64,000 nt of DNA from Taibaiella sp965229095 (GTDB lineage: Bacteria > Bacteroidota > Bacteroidia > Chitinophagales > Chitinophagaceae): NCBI GenBank assembly GCA_965229095.1, contig OZ245855.1:4030001-4094000 (forward strand), in the 5' to 3' direction. Both the position numbers and the translations under genes were made by a program. Each line of letters opens with the position of its first letter. The first letter of the stretch is position 1. The notes beneath the pieces were generated by a model. The model was not told the DNA's origin, did no database searches, and saw nothing but the letters and a program-made list of their open reading frames with translations. Below, piece by piece: positions 26,812 through 35,555 of the stretch.

Positions 26812-27186
26812 ATGAAATCCTTTCAGGATAAAGACCTCCAATCTTTTGTAGGCAACCTGCTCCGTTGGGGTGTGATCGTTGCCATGGTTATTGTAATTGC
26901 CGGACTGGTACTGTATCTTTTCCAGTATGGTCGCACTACGGCCGATTACAGCGTTTTTGATTCCAATGCCACCTTCCGGCTGGACGATTTTTACAATGCC
27001 TTAAAAACAGGAGACAGCAAGGCGATCATGGAGCTGGGCGTGATTGCCCTTATCGCCACGCCTATTGCCAGGGTATTATTTACCATGGTTGGTTTCTGGT
27101 TGGAAAGAGACCGTCTTTATACTTTTATTGCCTTCCTGGTGCTTTGCATTATTGCCTACAGCCTGATGTTCGGCGTAGCGCATTAA
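26812..27186 (+). CDS. DUF1634 inner-membrane protein
   Basis: 124 aa with three membrane helices: LRWGVIVAMVIVIAGLVLYL, IMELGVIALIATPIARVLFT and FIAFLVLCIIAYSLMFGV. The spacing and the GVIALIATPIARV stretch fit DUF1634, a family often next to TauE/SafE sulfite exporters. No TauE/SafE gene is present here. The function is unknown. The ATG is 6 nt after the -7 element, so no ribosome-binding site can exist. Confidence 0.8.
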   Translation: MKSFQDKDLQSFVGNLLRWGVIVAMVIVIAGLVLYLFQYGRTTADYSVFDSNATFRLDDFYNALKTGDSKAIMELGVIALIATPIARVLFTMVGFWLERDRLYTFIAFLVLCIIAYSLMFGVAH

Positions 27187-27218
27187 GCCTTCACGGTTAC
27201 GTATAAAAAAGTAGTGGA

Positions 27219-28220
27219 TCAGGACAGGAGTGCTTCTATAACCCGGAACGCTTCGGAAGGAAGCTTGTTTTCCCAGAGTGTATCGTGGATCTCCTGCATG
27301 ATGGGCATGTCGATATTGAGCTCCGAAGCGATCTTTTTCATCCCCTTTACCGCAAAATACCCTTCGGCCACCATACTCATTTCCGTAGTGGCTGCTTTTA
27401 TAGAATATCCTTTACCAATAAGGGTGCCGAAAGAACGGTTGCGGCTGTGTGGGGAATAGCAGGTTACCAGCAGATCGCCGAGGTAAGCGCTGGTATGAAA
27501 ATCGGGAACTTCGGTAGAGGGGTGTACTTGTTCAAACTGCAGTTGCAGGAAGCGGTACATCTCCCGGTAGCAATTGGTGTTGTACACGCTCAGGAAATTG
27601 TCGCCATAACCGATACCATGGGCCAGTCCGGCACCTACGGCATATATATTCTTAAGCACGGCGGCATATTGCGCGCCCCAGAGATCGTGGTTGGATGTGG
27701 TACGGATATAATCGGTGGAGAAAGCTGCGGCAGCTTTACGGGTAACGGCATCGTTGAGACCGGAAAAGGTAAGATAGGAAAGCCTTTCCTGTGCTACTTC
27801 CTCGGCATGACAAGGGCCGGTAATGGCCACATATTGCTGCAAAGGAACCTGGAACGCCGATACCAGGTAATCGTTCAATAAAACATATTGTTCCGGAAGG
27901 ATACCTTTGATGGCTGAAATAATAACTTTATCCTGCAACGAGTCTTGGGGCAATTCCTTAAGCACATCCAGGATAAAAGCGGAGGGAACGCAGACCACCA
28001 GCGTATCGCAGGCATCGACTACTTGCTGCAGGTCGGTTGTAGGTAGTATAAGCTCGGGGGCAAAGCTGACAGAGGTAAGGTAATGCGGGTTATGGTGCTT
28101 TTGCAATAAATGGGTTACCGAACTCTCGTTGCGCATCCACCAATGAATCGTATTCCCATTGTCGGTGAGCATTTTTGCTAATGCTGTGGCCCAGCTTCCG
28201 TTTCCTATAATGCCAAACAT
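27219..28220 (-). CDS. gpsA: NAD(P)-dependent glycerol-3-phosphate dehydrogenase
   Basis: Reduces dihydroxyacetone phosphate to sn-glycerol-3-phosphate, the backbone for phospholipids. 333 aa from the ATG at 28220 (MFGIIGNGSWATALAKML, with Rossmann motif GxGxxA-like GNGSWA); the TTG five codons upstream is less likely. Other family signatures: VISAIKGILPEQ, ITGPCHAEEVAQER (family GPS/AxE variant), the catalytic Lys in AVLKNIYAVGAGLAHG, and CYSPHSRNRSFGTLIGKG. It is convergent with the DUF1634 gene across 32 nt. Confidence 0.93.
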   Translation of the reverse strand: MFGIIGNGSWATALAKMLTDNGNTIHWWMRNESSVTHLLQKHHNPHYLTSVSFAPELILPTTDLQQVVDACDTLVVCVPSAFILDVLKELPQDSLQDKVIISAIKGILPEQYVLLNDYLVSAFQVPLQQYVAITGPCHAEEVAQERLSYLTFSGLNDAVTRKAAAAFSTDYIRTTSNHDLWGAQYAAVLKNIYAVGAGLAHGIGYGDNFLSVYNTNCYREMYRFLQLQFEQVHPSTEVPDFHTSAYLGDLLVTCYSPHSRNRSFGTLIGKGYSIKAATTEMSMVAEGYFAVKGMKKIASELNIDMPIMQEIHDTLWENKLPSEAFRVIEALLS

Positions 28221-28328
28221 GCTGCTTAATGTCAAAATTTGCCTGAAAAGTAATACCTTAATCGTTTAAATAAAAATTTAAGTTCTGTGGAAATTCCTTA
28301 AAGCAGACTCAAGTATTAAAGTAATCTT

Positions 28329-29639
28329 GTGATTTTAGATAAAACAACGCTTCAGGATCTTTCCTTCCTGAACGGAGAGCATACCATCTTTACCCTCATC
28401 AACAGGTGTGCCACACAGGCGGGCTCCGATGCCTTGCGCAAACAGGTACAGGCGCCTCCATCCACCTATGAGCGTCTTCAGGAGCAACAGGATGCTGTAA
28501 AATTCTGGATCAGCCATGCCGATAAATGGACCCAACTGGTATCCAATGGTACTTTGGTCATGATCGAGAAGTTTTATGAATCGGCCGATGGCGTGGCCGG
28601 CAGGTCCAATCACCTGACCCTGCTTCTCAATTCCCTGATCCAGAAAGTATTTAACCGCAATGCTTATTCTTTTGTGCGCTTTTCGGTATCGCACCTGATC
28701 GATTTCCTGAAAGGCTGTAACGAACTGCTGCAATTGCAGCAATATGACCCGCCCGTTGCCATTAAAACGGAGCTGGACGCCTTTGCCGAAACCTTGTCCC
28801 TGCCCCTGTGCCAGGCCCTGGTGCATACCACGCCCGATGCCTCGCAGGCGCATATGATGGAGCTCAGCTATCGTTCCCGGAGAGAGATCAAGCATATCGT
28901 ATTCCAGATGATCGAACGTTATGCCCGGCTGGATGCCCTGCAGTCAATGGCGGCGGCTACAATAGAACATAACTGGGTAATGCCCGGACTGCTGCCTTCT
29001 GCTGCCTTGCATTACGAGGCAACGCAACTGTATCACCCCCTGCTGAAAAAGCCGGTGGCTTATGATGTGAACTTTAGCCGGGAAAAGAATTTCCTTTTCT
29101 TGACCGGGGCCAATATGTCGGGGAAAAGTACCCTCATCAGGGCTATGGGCGTAGGCGCTCTGTTGGCGCATATAGGCATGGGCGTGCCTGCAAAAGCCAT
29201 GCAGATCAGCTTCCTGGAAGGTATCGTTACCAATATGCAGGTAGAGGATAATATCTTCCTGGGAGAAAGCTATTTCTTTGCCGAGGTGCAACGCATGAAG
29301 CTTACTGCCCAAAAGCTGAACCGGAACCGCTACCACCTGGTATTGATGGACGAGCTGTTTAAAGGCACCAATGTACACGATGCCTATGAATGCAGCCGGG
29401 CCGTAGTTGAGGGATTGCTGCAGCAGGAGGATAACCTGATGGCCTTATCCACGCACCTGAACGAGCTGGCCGGCAATCTGGAAGACAAGCCCAATGTATG
29501 GTTCCGCTATTGCTACACCCGCATTACAGAGGATAGTAATTACGAGTTTACGTATCAGTTAAGGGAAGGTGTTTCTAAAGACCGCATCGGCTACCTGGTA
29601 TTGAAAAATGAAGGAGTGCTGGCCTTGCTCCGGAAATAG
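28329..29639 (+). CDS. MutS-family ATPase lacking the mismatch-recognition domain
   Basis: 436 aa, about half the size of MutS. It has a core/lever domain (residues ~1-230, LNGEHTIFTLINRCATQAGSDALRKQ) and the MutS ATPase: Walker A LTGANMSGKSTLIRAMG, VEDNIFLGESYFFAEVQRMK, Walker B LVLMDELFKGTN, and ALSTHLNEL. The N-terminal mismatch-binding domain is absent, and so is a Smr nuclease tail, so it is not standard MutS or MutS2. Such short homologues are common in Bacteroidota and of unknown role; recombination or branched-DNA binding is possible. The frame starts at a GTG (28329), with the near-consensus element TAATCTTG directly on it, so the exact start is unsure. An inverted-repeat element follows the stop by 6 nt. 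Confidence 0.88.
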   Translation: MILDKTTLQDLSFLNGEHTIFTLINRCATQAGSDALRKQVQAPPSTYERLQEQQDAVKFWISHADKWTQLVSNGTLVMIEKFYESADGVAGRSNHLTLLLNSLIQKVFNRNAYSFVRFSVSHLIDFLKGCNELLQLQQYDPPVAIKTELDAFAETLSLPLCQALVHTTPDASQAHMMELSYRSRREIKHIVFQMIERYARLDALQSMAAATIEHNWVMPGLLPSAALHYEATQLYHPLLKKPVAYDVNFSREKNFLFLTGANMSGKSTLIRAMGVGALLAHIGMGVPAKAMQISFLEGIVTNMQVEDNIFLGESYFFAEVQRMKLTAQKLNRNRYHLVLMDELFKGTNVHDAYECSRAVVEGLLQQEDNLMALSTHLNELAGNLEDKPNVWFRYCYTRITEDSNYEFTYQLREGVSKDRIGYLVLKNEGVLALLRK

Positions 29640-29644
29640 ATAAA

Positions 29645-29784
29645 CTGACTATCCCGATATAGGAAACAAGCCCCTTCCGGTCCTTGAGCCTGTCGAAAGG
29701 ACGGCGTTAAAATGGTGCTTCGACAAGCTCAGCAACCGTGGAGCAGGTAAATAGTGCTAAGGTTTCCTATATCGGGATAGTCAG
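29645..29784. repeat. Palindromic MITE/REP-like intergenic element
   Basis: 140 bp bounded by a perfect 23-nt inverted repeat (29645-29667 and 29762-29784). The inside again folds on itself: CTTGAGCCTGTCGAA pairs with TTCGACAAGCTCAG (13 of 15). CCTTCGACA-x-GCTCAG-type repeats recur in many Bacteroidota genomes. It carries no gene and may double as the terminator of the MutS-like gene. Confidence 0.85.
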
Positions 29785-29975
29785 AATAGATAAAATGCTC
29801 GCAAGAATGTATTCTCGCCGTCGTTGGTGTTTTCCACCAACGGCAAACTATTTTTGCTAAGGGAAAACGCCAACAAGGGCAGAGGAGGCAATCACCCATT
29901 TTACACCCTTCATATTAGCTTAACAATCGGGGTTTTCAGGAATTTTGTTTCTTTGCAGCCCCAATTAAAAAAGAT
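29785..29975. other. Intergenic stretch before hpt
   Basis: No gene. It contains a hairpin CGTTGGTG-TTTTC-CACCAACG (29822-29842), an exact TATTTTTG element (29849-29856) and, 14 nt before hpt, a weaker TTTCTTTG. Confidence 0.5.
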
Positions 29976-30512
29976 ATGAGTAGTATCCAGGTACATGATA
30001 AGAAGTTTATTCCTTACATATCGGCGCAGGTTATCGATGAAAAAGTAAAGGAATTGGCCGCAGCCATCAGTAAAGATTATGAAGGTAAACGTCCTTTGAT
30101 CATCGCGGTGCTCAATGGTTCGTTCCTGTTTGCGGCCGACCTGTTCCGCAACCTTACTATCGAGGCCGAGATTTCTTTTATCAAGCTGGCTTCGTATAAA
30201 GGCACTACTTCTTCGGGTAATGTAATCACAGCTATAGGCCTGGAAGAATCGTTACACGACCGCCATATTATCCTGCTGGAAGATATTATAGACACGGGCA
30301 AAACCCTGCACGAGTTTATTCCCCAATTGGACCACCAAGGACCTGCCTCCATTAAAATAGCGGCATTGCTCACTAAGCCCGATGCCTTGAAATACCCGGT
30401 ACACGCCGATTATGCGGGTTTTGCCATTCCCAATAAGTTCGTGGTAGGCTATGGCCTCGATTACGATGGCCTGGGCCGCAATATCCCCGAGATCTACCAG
30501 CTTGAAGAATAA
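29976..30512 (+). CDS. hpt: Hypoxanthine phosphoribosyltransferase
   Basis: Purine salvage: joins hypoxanthine (or guanine) to PRPP to give IMP (or GMP). 178 aa with the phosphoribosyltransferase PRPP loop ILLEDIIDTGKTL, the VLNGSFLFAADL loop near residue 50, IKLASYKGTTSSG in the flexible loop, and VVGYGLDYDGLGRNIPEI at the C-terminus, typical of bacterial HPRT. It is convergent with the peptidase at 30519, with only 6 nt between the stops. Confidence 0.95.
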   Translation: MSSIQVHDKKFIPYISAQVIDEKVKELAAAISKDYEGKRPLIIAVLNGSFLFAADLFRNLTIEAEISFIKLASYKGTTSSGNVITAIGLEESLHDRHIILLEDIIDTGKTLHEFIPQLDHQGPASIKIAALLTKPDALKYPVHADYAGFAIPNKFVVGYGLDYDGLGRNIPEIYQLEE

Positions 30513-30518
30513 GCGAGG

Positions 30519-31472
30519 CTATTGCTTTAGGAATTTTTCCAGCAAGGGGAACAGTTTACCCGGTTCCTCTACCTGTGGGTTGTGCCCAGAACGTTCAAAC
30601 ATGACGAACTGTGCCTGGGGGCAGTATTGCTTGTATTTCACCATCATTGCAGGCACGGCTACCCGGTCGTAGCGCCCGCCATAGATCAGCACCGGCATTT
30701 TGAGGTTTTTGAGCCTGCTGCGGTAATCGAAATTGCCGATATCGCTGCCCACGATAAAATCGCCGTCTTTGCCCACCATCTGGTAGTACAGCTTTGTATT
30801 GAACGCATTGGGATAGGGTTTGGCGCCCCTGCTCACAAAATTGTCAGGATTGTAAGCATATAAAAAGCCATAGGGAACGATGCCATATATCTCTTGGTGT
30901 TCTTTGTCGCTGGATACATAGCCTTTCTCTCTGAGCGCCATTAGTTGCTCCCACATCTCGGGATAATTCGTCTTCATTTCGTGATTGCTGTTGTCGTCGT
31001 TGGCCTGCCACATGATGAAGCTGTGAAACGTATTAGCCAGTACCAGGTGGCTTACATGTTCGGGGTATTTAAGGGCATAGCCTTGCACTACTAACCCGCC
31101 ATAACTATGTCCCAGTAGATTGACTTTATCTAGCTTCAGGGCCTTACGCAAGCCTTCCAGGTCTTCTATATCCCTTTCGAGCGAGTATTCTTCGACCTTT
31201 TTGGCCGTATCTGATTTGCCCCTGCCAAAGCCGTCATAATAGACCAGCAAATTATCTTTGGCCAGGGAGTCGAAGCGGCGAAGGCCCGTATGGGCGCCGC
31301 CAGGGCCGCCGGGAACAAGGATAAGCGGTTGCCCTTTACCTACCGTAACTACCCAAAGCCTGGCGCCGTTGACCGTTACATATTTGCCGTCTTTTTCACT
31401 ATCGGGATAAGGCTGGCCAAAAGCATTGCCGGCGAAAAGGCAAACCAGGAGCAGCGCATAGATATTTCTCAT
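30519..31472 (-). CDS. Exported alpha/beta hydrolase, proline iminopeptidase-like
   Basis: 317 aa. Signal peptide MRNIYALLLVCLFAGNAFGQ. Alpha/beta-hydrolase fold with the oxyanion loop VPGGPGGAHTGLRRF, the YYDGFGRGKSD strand, the nucleophile elbow LLGHSYGGLVVQGYA, the acid in YGGRYDRVA and the catalytic His in RSGHNPQVEEP. The GGPGG loop and the triad context fit proline iminopeptidase (S33), which removes N-terminal proline from peptides. The periplasmic location fits its two S9 peptidase neighbours (31.6 and 36.6 kb). Other small ester or amide substrates are possible. Confidence 0.85.
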   Translation of the reverse strand: MRNIYALLLVCLFAGNAFGQPYPDSEKDGKYVTVNGARLWVVTVGKGQPLILVPGGPGGAHTGLRRFDSLAKDNLLVYYDGFGRGKSDTAKKVEEYSLERDIEDLEGLRKALKLDKVNLLGHSYGGLVVQGYALKYPEHVSHLVLANTFHSFIMWQANDDNSNHEMKTNYPEMWEQLMALREKGYVSSDKEHQEIYGIVPYGFLYAYNPDNFVSRGAKPYPNAFNTKLYYQMVGKDGDFIVGSDIGNFDYRSRLKNLKMPVLIYGGRYDRVAVPAMMVKYKQYCPQAQFVMFERSGHNPQVEEPGKLFPLLEKFLKQ

Positions 31473-31518
31473 AGCATTGGGTGTATATTCCGTTTTAAAG
31501 ATAAAGAGATTTTAAAAA

Positions 31519-31550
31519 AGGCAAGACCGGTTTTTAAGCCGGTCTTGCCT
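31519..31550 (-). terminator. Terminator downstream of the prolyl oligopeptidase
   Basis: A perfect 12-bp stem (AGGCAAGACCGG / CCGGTCTTGCCT, 8-nt loop), followed on the minus strand by TTTTTT. Confidence 0.9.
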
Positions 31551-31597
31551 GGAGTATAAAACTAAGGAAGTCTTACTAGGTGAGCACTGCTTCCCTG

Positions 31598-33712
31598 TTA
31601 CAGTTGCACGCCCATATTGTAAAAGAGGAAGCTCCAGATATCGGCCGATTCATCGATTACTTTAGAGGTCGGTTTGCCTGCGCCATGGCCTGCCTTGCTT
31701 TCGATGCGGATCAAGGTAGGGTTTTCGCAACCCTGTGCTTCCTGCAAAGTGGCTGCAAACTTGAACGAGTGTGCCGGTACCACGCGGTCATCATGGTCGG
31801 CGGTAGTGATCATCGTAGCAGGGTAGCAAGTGCCTTTTTTAATGTTGTGCAGCGGGGAATATTTGATCAGGTAGTTGAACTGATCTTTATTGTCGCTGCT
31901 GCCGTATTCTACAGCCCAGCCCCAGCCTACGGTAAATTTGTGATAGCGCAGCATATCGAGTACACCCACTTGTGGTATCGCTACTTTAAACAAGTCGGGG
32001 CGTTGCGTGAGGCAGGCGCCTACCAGTAAGCCGCCGTTACTGCCGCCGCGAATGGCCAGCCTGTTGCGATTGGTGTATTTTTCTTTGATCAGGTATTCGC
32101 CTGCAGCTATAAAGTCGTCAAATACATTCTGCTTCTTATCCAGCATGCCGCCTTTATGCCAGTTCTCACCATATTCGCCACCGCCGCGCAGGTTAGCCAC
32201 ACAGTATACACCGCCGTTTTCGATAAATACCATATTGGCTACCGAGAAAGAAGGGGTGATATTGATATTAAAGCCGCCATAGGCATATAATAAGGTAGGG
32301 TTGTTGCTATCCAGCTTCAGGCCTTTCTTATAAGTAATGAACATAGGCACTTTGGTACCGTCCTTGCTGGGATAAAACACTTGCTTGGTTTCAAACGCAG
32401 TAGGGTCAAACTTGACATCGGGCTTTTGGTACAGCTCCGATTTGCCGGTCTTGATATCGTATTTGAACGACGTGGCCGGATAAGTAAAGGATGTGAATGT
32501 ATAAAAGAATTCGTGCTCTTCCTTTTTGCTGCCGAAGCCGGATGCGGTTCCCACGCCGGGCAGTTCGATCTTATGTTCCAGCTTGCCTTCGTAGGTATAT
32601 TGATTTACCTGTGTGCTGGCATCTTTAAGATAGCTGGCAAACAGCTTGCCGCCGCCCGTGCCTACAGCCTCCAGGGGCTCTGCCTGTTCTTTTATAATGG
32701 TTTTCCAGTTGGCCTCTCCGGGGGTTTTAGGGTCGAGCAATACCACTTTGTAGCGTGGTGCGCCGCTGTTGGTCTGCAGCAATATCTTGTCGCCTATATT
32801 ATCAACCACGTTGGCATTGGTTTTAAAGCCAGGTACGATGGTGATAAAGCCGCCATTCTTATCTTTAAGATCTTTGATCTTGATCTCGCTGCCATCGGTG
32901 CCTTCGGAGATACCCAGCACCAGGAAACGTTCATCTTCTGTAAGGCCACCGCCTACATAGCGTAGGGGATGTTCCTTGTCTTCGTAGATCAGTTGATCGG
33001 CGCTTTGCGGGGTACCTATTTTATGATAGAATACTTTCTGGAATTCGGTTTTGGCGCTGTACTTGGTCTTTTCGTCCTTGGGACGGTCGTAGCCGCTGTA
33101 ATAAAAGCCATCTTCCCCGGCCCAGCTAATGCCGGTGAATTTCACATACTCCAGCTTTTCTTTTAATAAAGTACGGCTGGCAAAGTCCATAACATAAATC
33201 TCCTGCCAGTCGCTGCCCGAAGCAGATACCGCATAAGCAAAGTATTTCTGGTGTTTGGAAAAAGCTGTGGCCTGTAAGGCTACCGTTCCGTCGGCAGATA
33301 GCTTATTGGGATCAAGTAATATTTCGGGCGTACCGTTCAGACCTTTCTTTACATAAAGAACAGCCTGGTTCTGCAAACCGTCGTTCTTGTAGTACACATA
33401 CCAATCACCCTCTTTCTGGGGAGCGCTGGAGCGCTGGTAGTTCCAGAGCTCGGTAAGCCTGTCGTGTATCTTCTGGCGGAAAGGGATTTTGGCCAGGTAG
33501 GCATTGGTAACGGCATTCTGTTCTTTTACCCAGGCCTCGGTATCCCTGGCAGTGTCGTTTTCGAGCCAGCGGTAAGGATCGCTGATCTTATGCGAAAAAT
33601 AATCGTCCGTCTGGTCCACCTTCCTGGTGACCGGGTACTTGGTCGTTTGAGCAGTCATATCAAAAGCAGTGCAGGCAGATAGCGCGAGCAAAGGGATAAA
33701 CTTTTTATTCAT
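31598..33712 (-). CDS. Periplasmic prolyl oligopeptidase (S9A)
   Basis: 704 aa from the ATG at 33712 (MNKKFIPLLALSACTAFDMTAQ, a signal peptide); an ATG four codons upstream is also possible. N-terminal seven-bladed propeller containing DPYRWLEN, then a hydrolase domain with the nucleophile IRGGSNGGLLVGA, the acid in TADHDDRVVPAHSFKF, and the His in SKAGHGAGKPTSK. LYAYGGFNINITPSFS and VANLRGGGEYGENWHKGG are classic POP segments. It cuts short peptides after proline. A near-consensus element TAAATTCG lies at 33756-33763, inside the end of the upstream gene. Confidence 0.93.
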   Translation of the reverse strand: MNKKFIPLLALSACTAFDMTAQTTKYPVTRKVDQTDDYFSHKISDPYRWLENDTARDTEAWVKEQNAVTNAYLAKIPFRQKIHDRLTELWNYQRSSAPQKEGDWYVYYKNDGLQNQAVLYVKKGLNGTPEILLDPNKLSADGTVALQATAFSKHQKYFAYAVSASGSDWQEIYVMDFASRTLLKEKLEYVKFTGISWAGEDGFYYSGYDRPKDEKTKYSAKTEFQKVFYHKIGTPQSADQLIYEDKEHPLRYVGGGLTEDERFLVLGISEGTDGSEIKIKDLKDKNGGFITIVPGFKTNANVVDNIGDKILLQTNSGAPRYKVVLLDPKTPGEANWKTIIKEQAEPLEAVGTGGGKLFASYLKDASTQVNQYTYEGKLEHKIELPGVGTASGFGSKKEEHEFFYTFTSFTYPATSFKYDIKTGKSELYQKPDVKFDPTAFETKQVFYPSKDGTKVPMFITYKKGLKLDSNNPTLLYAYGGFNINITPSFSVANMVFIENGGVYCVANLRGGGEYGENWHKGGMLDKKQNVFDDFIAAGEYLIKEKYTNRNRLAIRGGSNGGLLVGACLTQRPDLFKVAIPQVGVLDMLRYHKFTVGWGWAVEYGSSDNKDQFNYLIKYSPLHNIKKGTCYPATMITTADHDDRVVPAHSFKFAATLQEAQGCENPTLIRIESKAGHGAGKPTSKVIDESADIWSFLFYNMGVQL

Positions 33713-33760
33713 CAGAATATGCATTTTTGTGCGTGAGGAATTGAGGTATGTGCAGCGAAT

Positions 33761-34444
33761 TTACTTACAGTTTTTTATTTGTGCTTCTTCCATATCGGTA
33801 TACATCAGTTTCATCAGCTTCGATTTCTTCTTCATCAACTCTGTTTTTTCCCGCATATTACGGTCGAAAAAGTTGAAGCAGGTAAAGCTGGCCAGGGTAT
33901 TGGGCCTTTTCAGGATCACCTGGTAGCAATCCCGGAAAGCCATTACGGACTGGTAAAGGTATTGCGGCGTAAACCGCAGGCCAAAAACTTTTTTCCTGCC
34001 TACGTCGAACGTCTGCAGGCTGCGGTATTCGGGCGTAATGCCTTTGGGAGCTATGCTGGCTACCGTTTGGGGCGAAAAGCATTGCATGTCTATCACCAGC
34101 GAATCTTTGAGCACCGGCAATTCGCCTTCGGCGCCAGGGCTCATGATGCTGTACTCGTTCCCTGCTTTTTTTAGGAAGACGAATACCTTTTGCCCTGCCG
34201 CATATTTTTCCCAACGAAAGGAACCCGTGCGGCCGATATACTTTTTAATTTTCAGGGTTCTGCTTTTTTTGTATTCATTAAAACCTTCGAGGTAGAAATA
34301 AGCGCTGTCCACCCTGGAGATGGTGCCATAAGTAACCAGGTCGGCGCCTGTGGCCAAGTCGAACAGCCTTACAGGATGATACGATTGAGCGAATGCGGAT
34401 AAGGAGAAAAATGATAATAGAAAGACCCGTAGAACTACGCTCAT
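33761..34444 (-). CDS. Exported protein of unknown function
   Basis: 227 aa. Signal peptide MSVVLRVFLLSFFSLSAFAQ. The mature part has a short beta-rich section (ADLVTYGTISRVDSAYFYLE, SRTLKIKKYIGRTGSFRWEK, QKVFVFLKKAGNEYSIM) that resembles an OB-like or small beta-barrel fold, and a Lys/Met-rich C-terminal tail with helical character. I do not recognise a family. An exact TACTTTTG element lies at 34474-34481. It stands before the prolyl oligopeptidase on the same strand, 48 nt away, and may be co-transcribed with it. Confidence 0.7.
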   Translation of the reverse strand: MSVVLRVFLLSFFSLSAFAQSYHPVRLFDLATGADLVTYGTISRVDSAYFYLEGFNEYKKSRTLKIKKYIGRTGSFRWEKYAAGQKVFVFLKKAGNEYSIMSPGAEGELPVLKDSLVIDMQCFSPQTVASIAPKGITPEYRSLQTFDVGRKKVFGLRFTPQYLYQSVMAFRDCYQVILKRPNTLASFTCFNFFDRNMREKTELMKKKSKLMKLMYTDMEEAQIKNCK

Positions 34445-34473
34445 TTTGGGGAATAATAGTTGATGTTACTGGT

Positions 34474-34481
34474 CAAAAGTA
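34474..34481 (-). promoter_or_regulatory. TACTTTTG -7 element
   Basis: Exact TAnnTTTG on the minus strand, 30 nt before the ATG at 34444. Confidence 0.45.
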
Positions 34482-34586
34482 CGATTTTCAATTTTATGGT
34501 TTATTTTAGCGGCGCAAAGCCGGGGGCAATGCTGCTCCTGAATCAGACAACAGACAAAAAGCCTTTGCAAAGGCAAAACCAGGCAA

Positions 34587-35333
34587 ATGAAATTATTAGA
34601 GAATAAAACAGCCCTTGTTACCGGAGGCAGTCGCGGTATAGGCGAAGCTATTGTATTGAAATTCGCCGAGCATGGCGCTAATATTGCTTTTACTTATCTA
34701 TCTTCCGACGATAAGGCAAAAGCATTGGAAGAGAAATTGCAGGGCATGGGTGTAAAGGCAAAAGCCTACAAAAGCGATGCAGCCGATTTTGCAGCGGCAG
34801 AAGCCTTAGCGGCAGATGTGGCTAAAGAGTTTGGCACGATAGATATCTGCGTTAACAATGCCGGTATTTCAAGAGATAACCTGTTGCTGAGGGTAAGCCC
34901 CGAACAATGGGACGAAGTGATGCATGCCAACCTGAAGTCGGTGTTTAACCTGACCAAACAGGTGATCCGTACCATGATGAAAGCCCGCAGTGGGAGCATT
35001 ATCAATATGAGCTCCATTGTTGGTGTTAAAGGTAATGCCGGTCAGAGCAGCTATGCCGCGTCCAAAGCAGGGATCATCGGGTTTACCAAATCCATTGCGC
35101 AGGAGCTGGGCAGCCGCAATGTGCGTTGCAATGCCATCGCGCCCGGCTTTGTGGAAACGGATATGACCCATTACCTGAAAGAAGGCGATGCCAGCCAATG
35201 GTTCGAAAAAATACCATTACAGCGTTTTGGCAAGCCCGAAGAGATCGCCGATGTGGCTTTGTTCCTGGCTTCCGACCTGAGCGCGTATGTAACCGGCCAG
35301 GTGATCAGCGCCTGTGGCGGTATGAACATCTGA
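34587..35333 (+). CDS. fabG: 3-oxoacyl-[acyl-carrier-protein] reductase
   Basis: 248-aa SDR that reduces 3-oxoacyl-ACP with NADPH in fatty acid elongation. Seen: TGGSRGIGEAI, NNAGISRDNLLLRV (the NAGI-x-RD motif is typical of FabG), SIINMSSIVGVKGNAGQ, catalytic YAASKAGIIGFTKS, RCNAIAPGFVETDMT and YVTGQVISACGGMNI. The neighbouring fabH supports the assignment. A 12-bp hairpin at 35357 ends it, and fabH has its own promoter. A near-consensus TATTTTAG lies at 34502-34509. Confidence 0.92.
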   Translation: MKLLENKTALVTGGSRGIGEAIVLKFAEHGANIAFTYLSSDDKAKALEEKLQGMGVKAKAYKSDAADFAAAEALAADVAKEFGTIDICVNNAGISRDNLLLRVSPEQWDEVMHANLKSVFNLTKQVIRTMMKARSGSIINMSSIVGVKGNAGQSSYAASKAGIIGFTKSIAQELGSRNVRCNAIAPGFVETDMTHYLKEGDASQWFEKIPLQRFGKPEEIADVALFLASDLSAYVTGQVISACGGMNI

Positions 35334-35356
35334 TCCGAAAAATAAAAAACTTGCAT

Positions 35357-35390
35357 CGAAGCGGTTCCGGATACACCAGGAACCGCTTCG
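35357..35390 (+). terminator. Hairpin after fabG
   Basis: A perfect 12-bp stem (CGAAGCGGTTCC / GGAACCGCTTCG, 10-nt loop), followed by a weak T tract. Confidence 0.7.
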
Positions 35391-35523
35391 GCATTTCCGG
35401 AAGTTTTGTTTACTATCTATGGACTTTTAGGGAGGCTTAAGGCAGGCTGCGAAAAGGGAACGAGCTCCGGCTACAATTTTTGGTTCGGGCAGGTCCCCTT
35501 GTCCATATATCAAATCGGCGCTG

Positions 35524-35531
35524 TACCTTTG
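35524..35531 (+). promoter_or_regulatory. TACCTTTG -7 element for fabH
   Basis: Exact TAnnTTTG match with a TTG 22 nt upstream, 25 nt before the ATG at 35556. It places the start 50 codons inside the longest open frame. Confidence 0.6.
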
Positions 35532-35555
35532 CCCTCGCAAACAAAAAAGAATTTA

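Noticed and set aside
29645..29784. Insertion sequence
   Set aside because: There is no transposase frame inside the 140 bp; at most a non-autonomous element.
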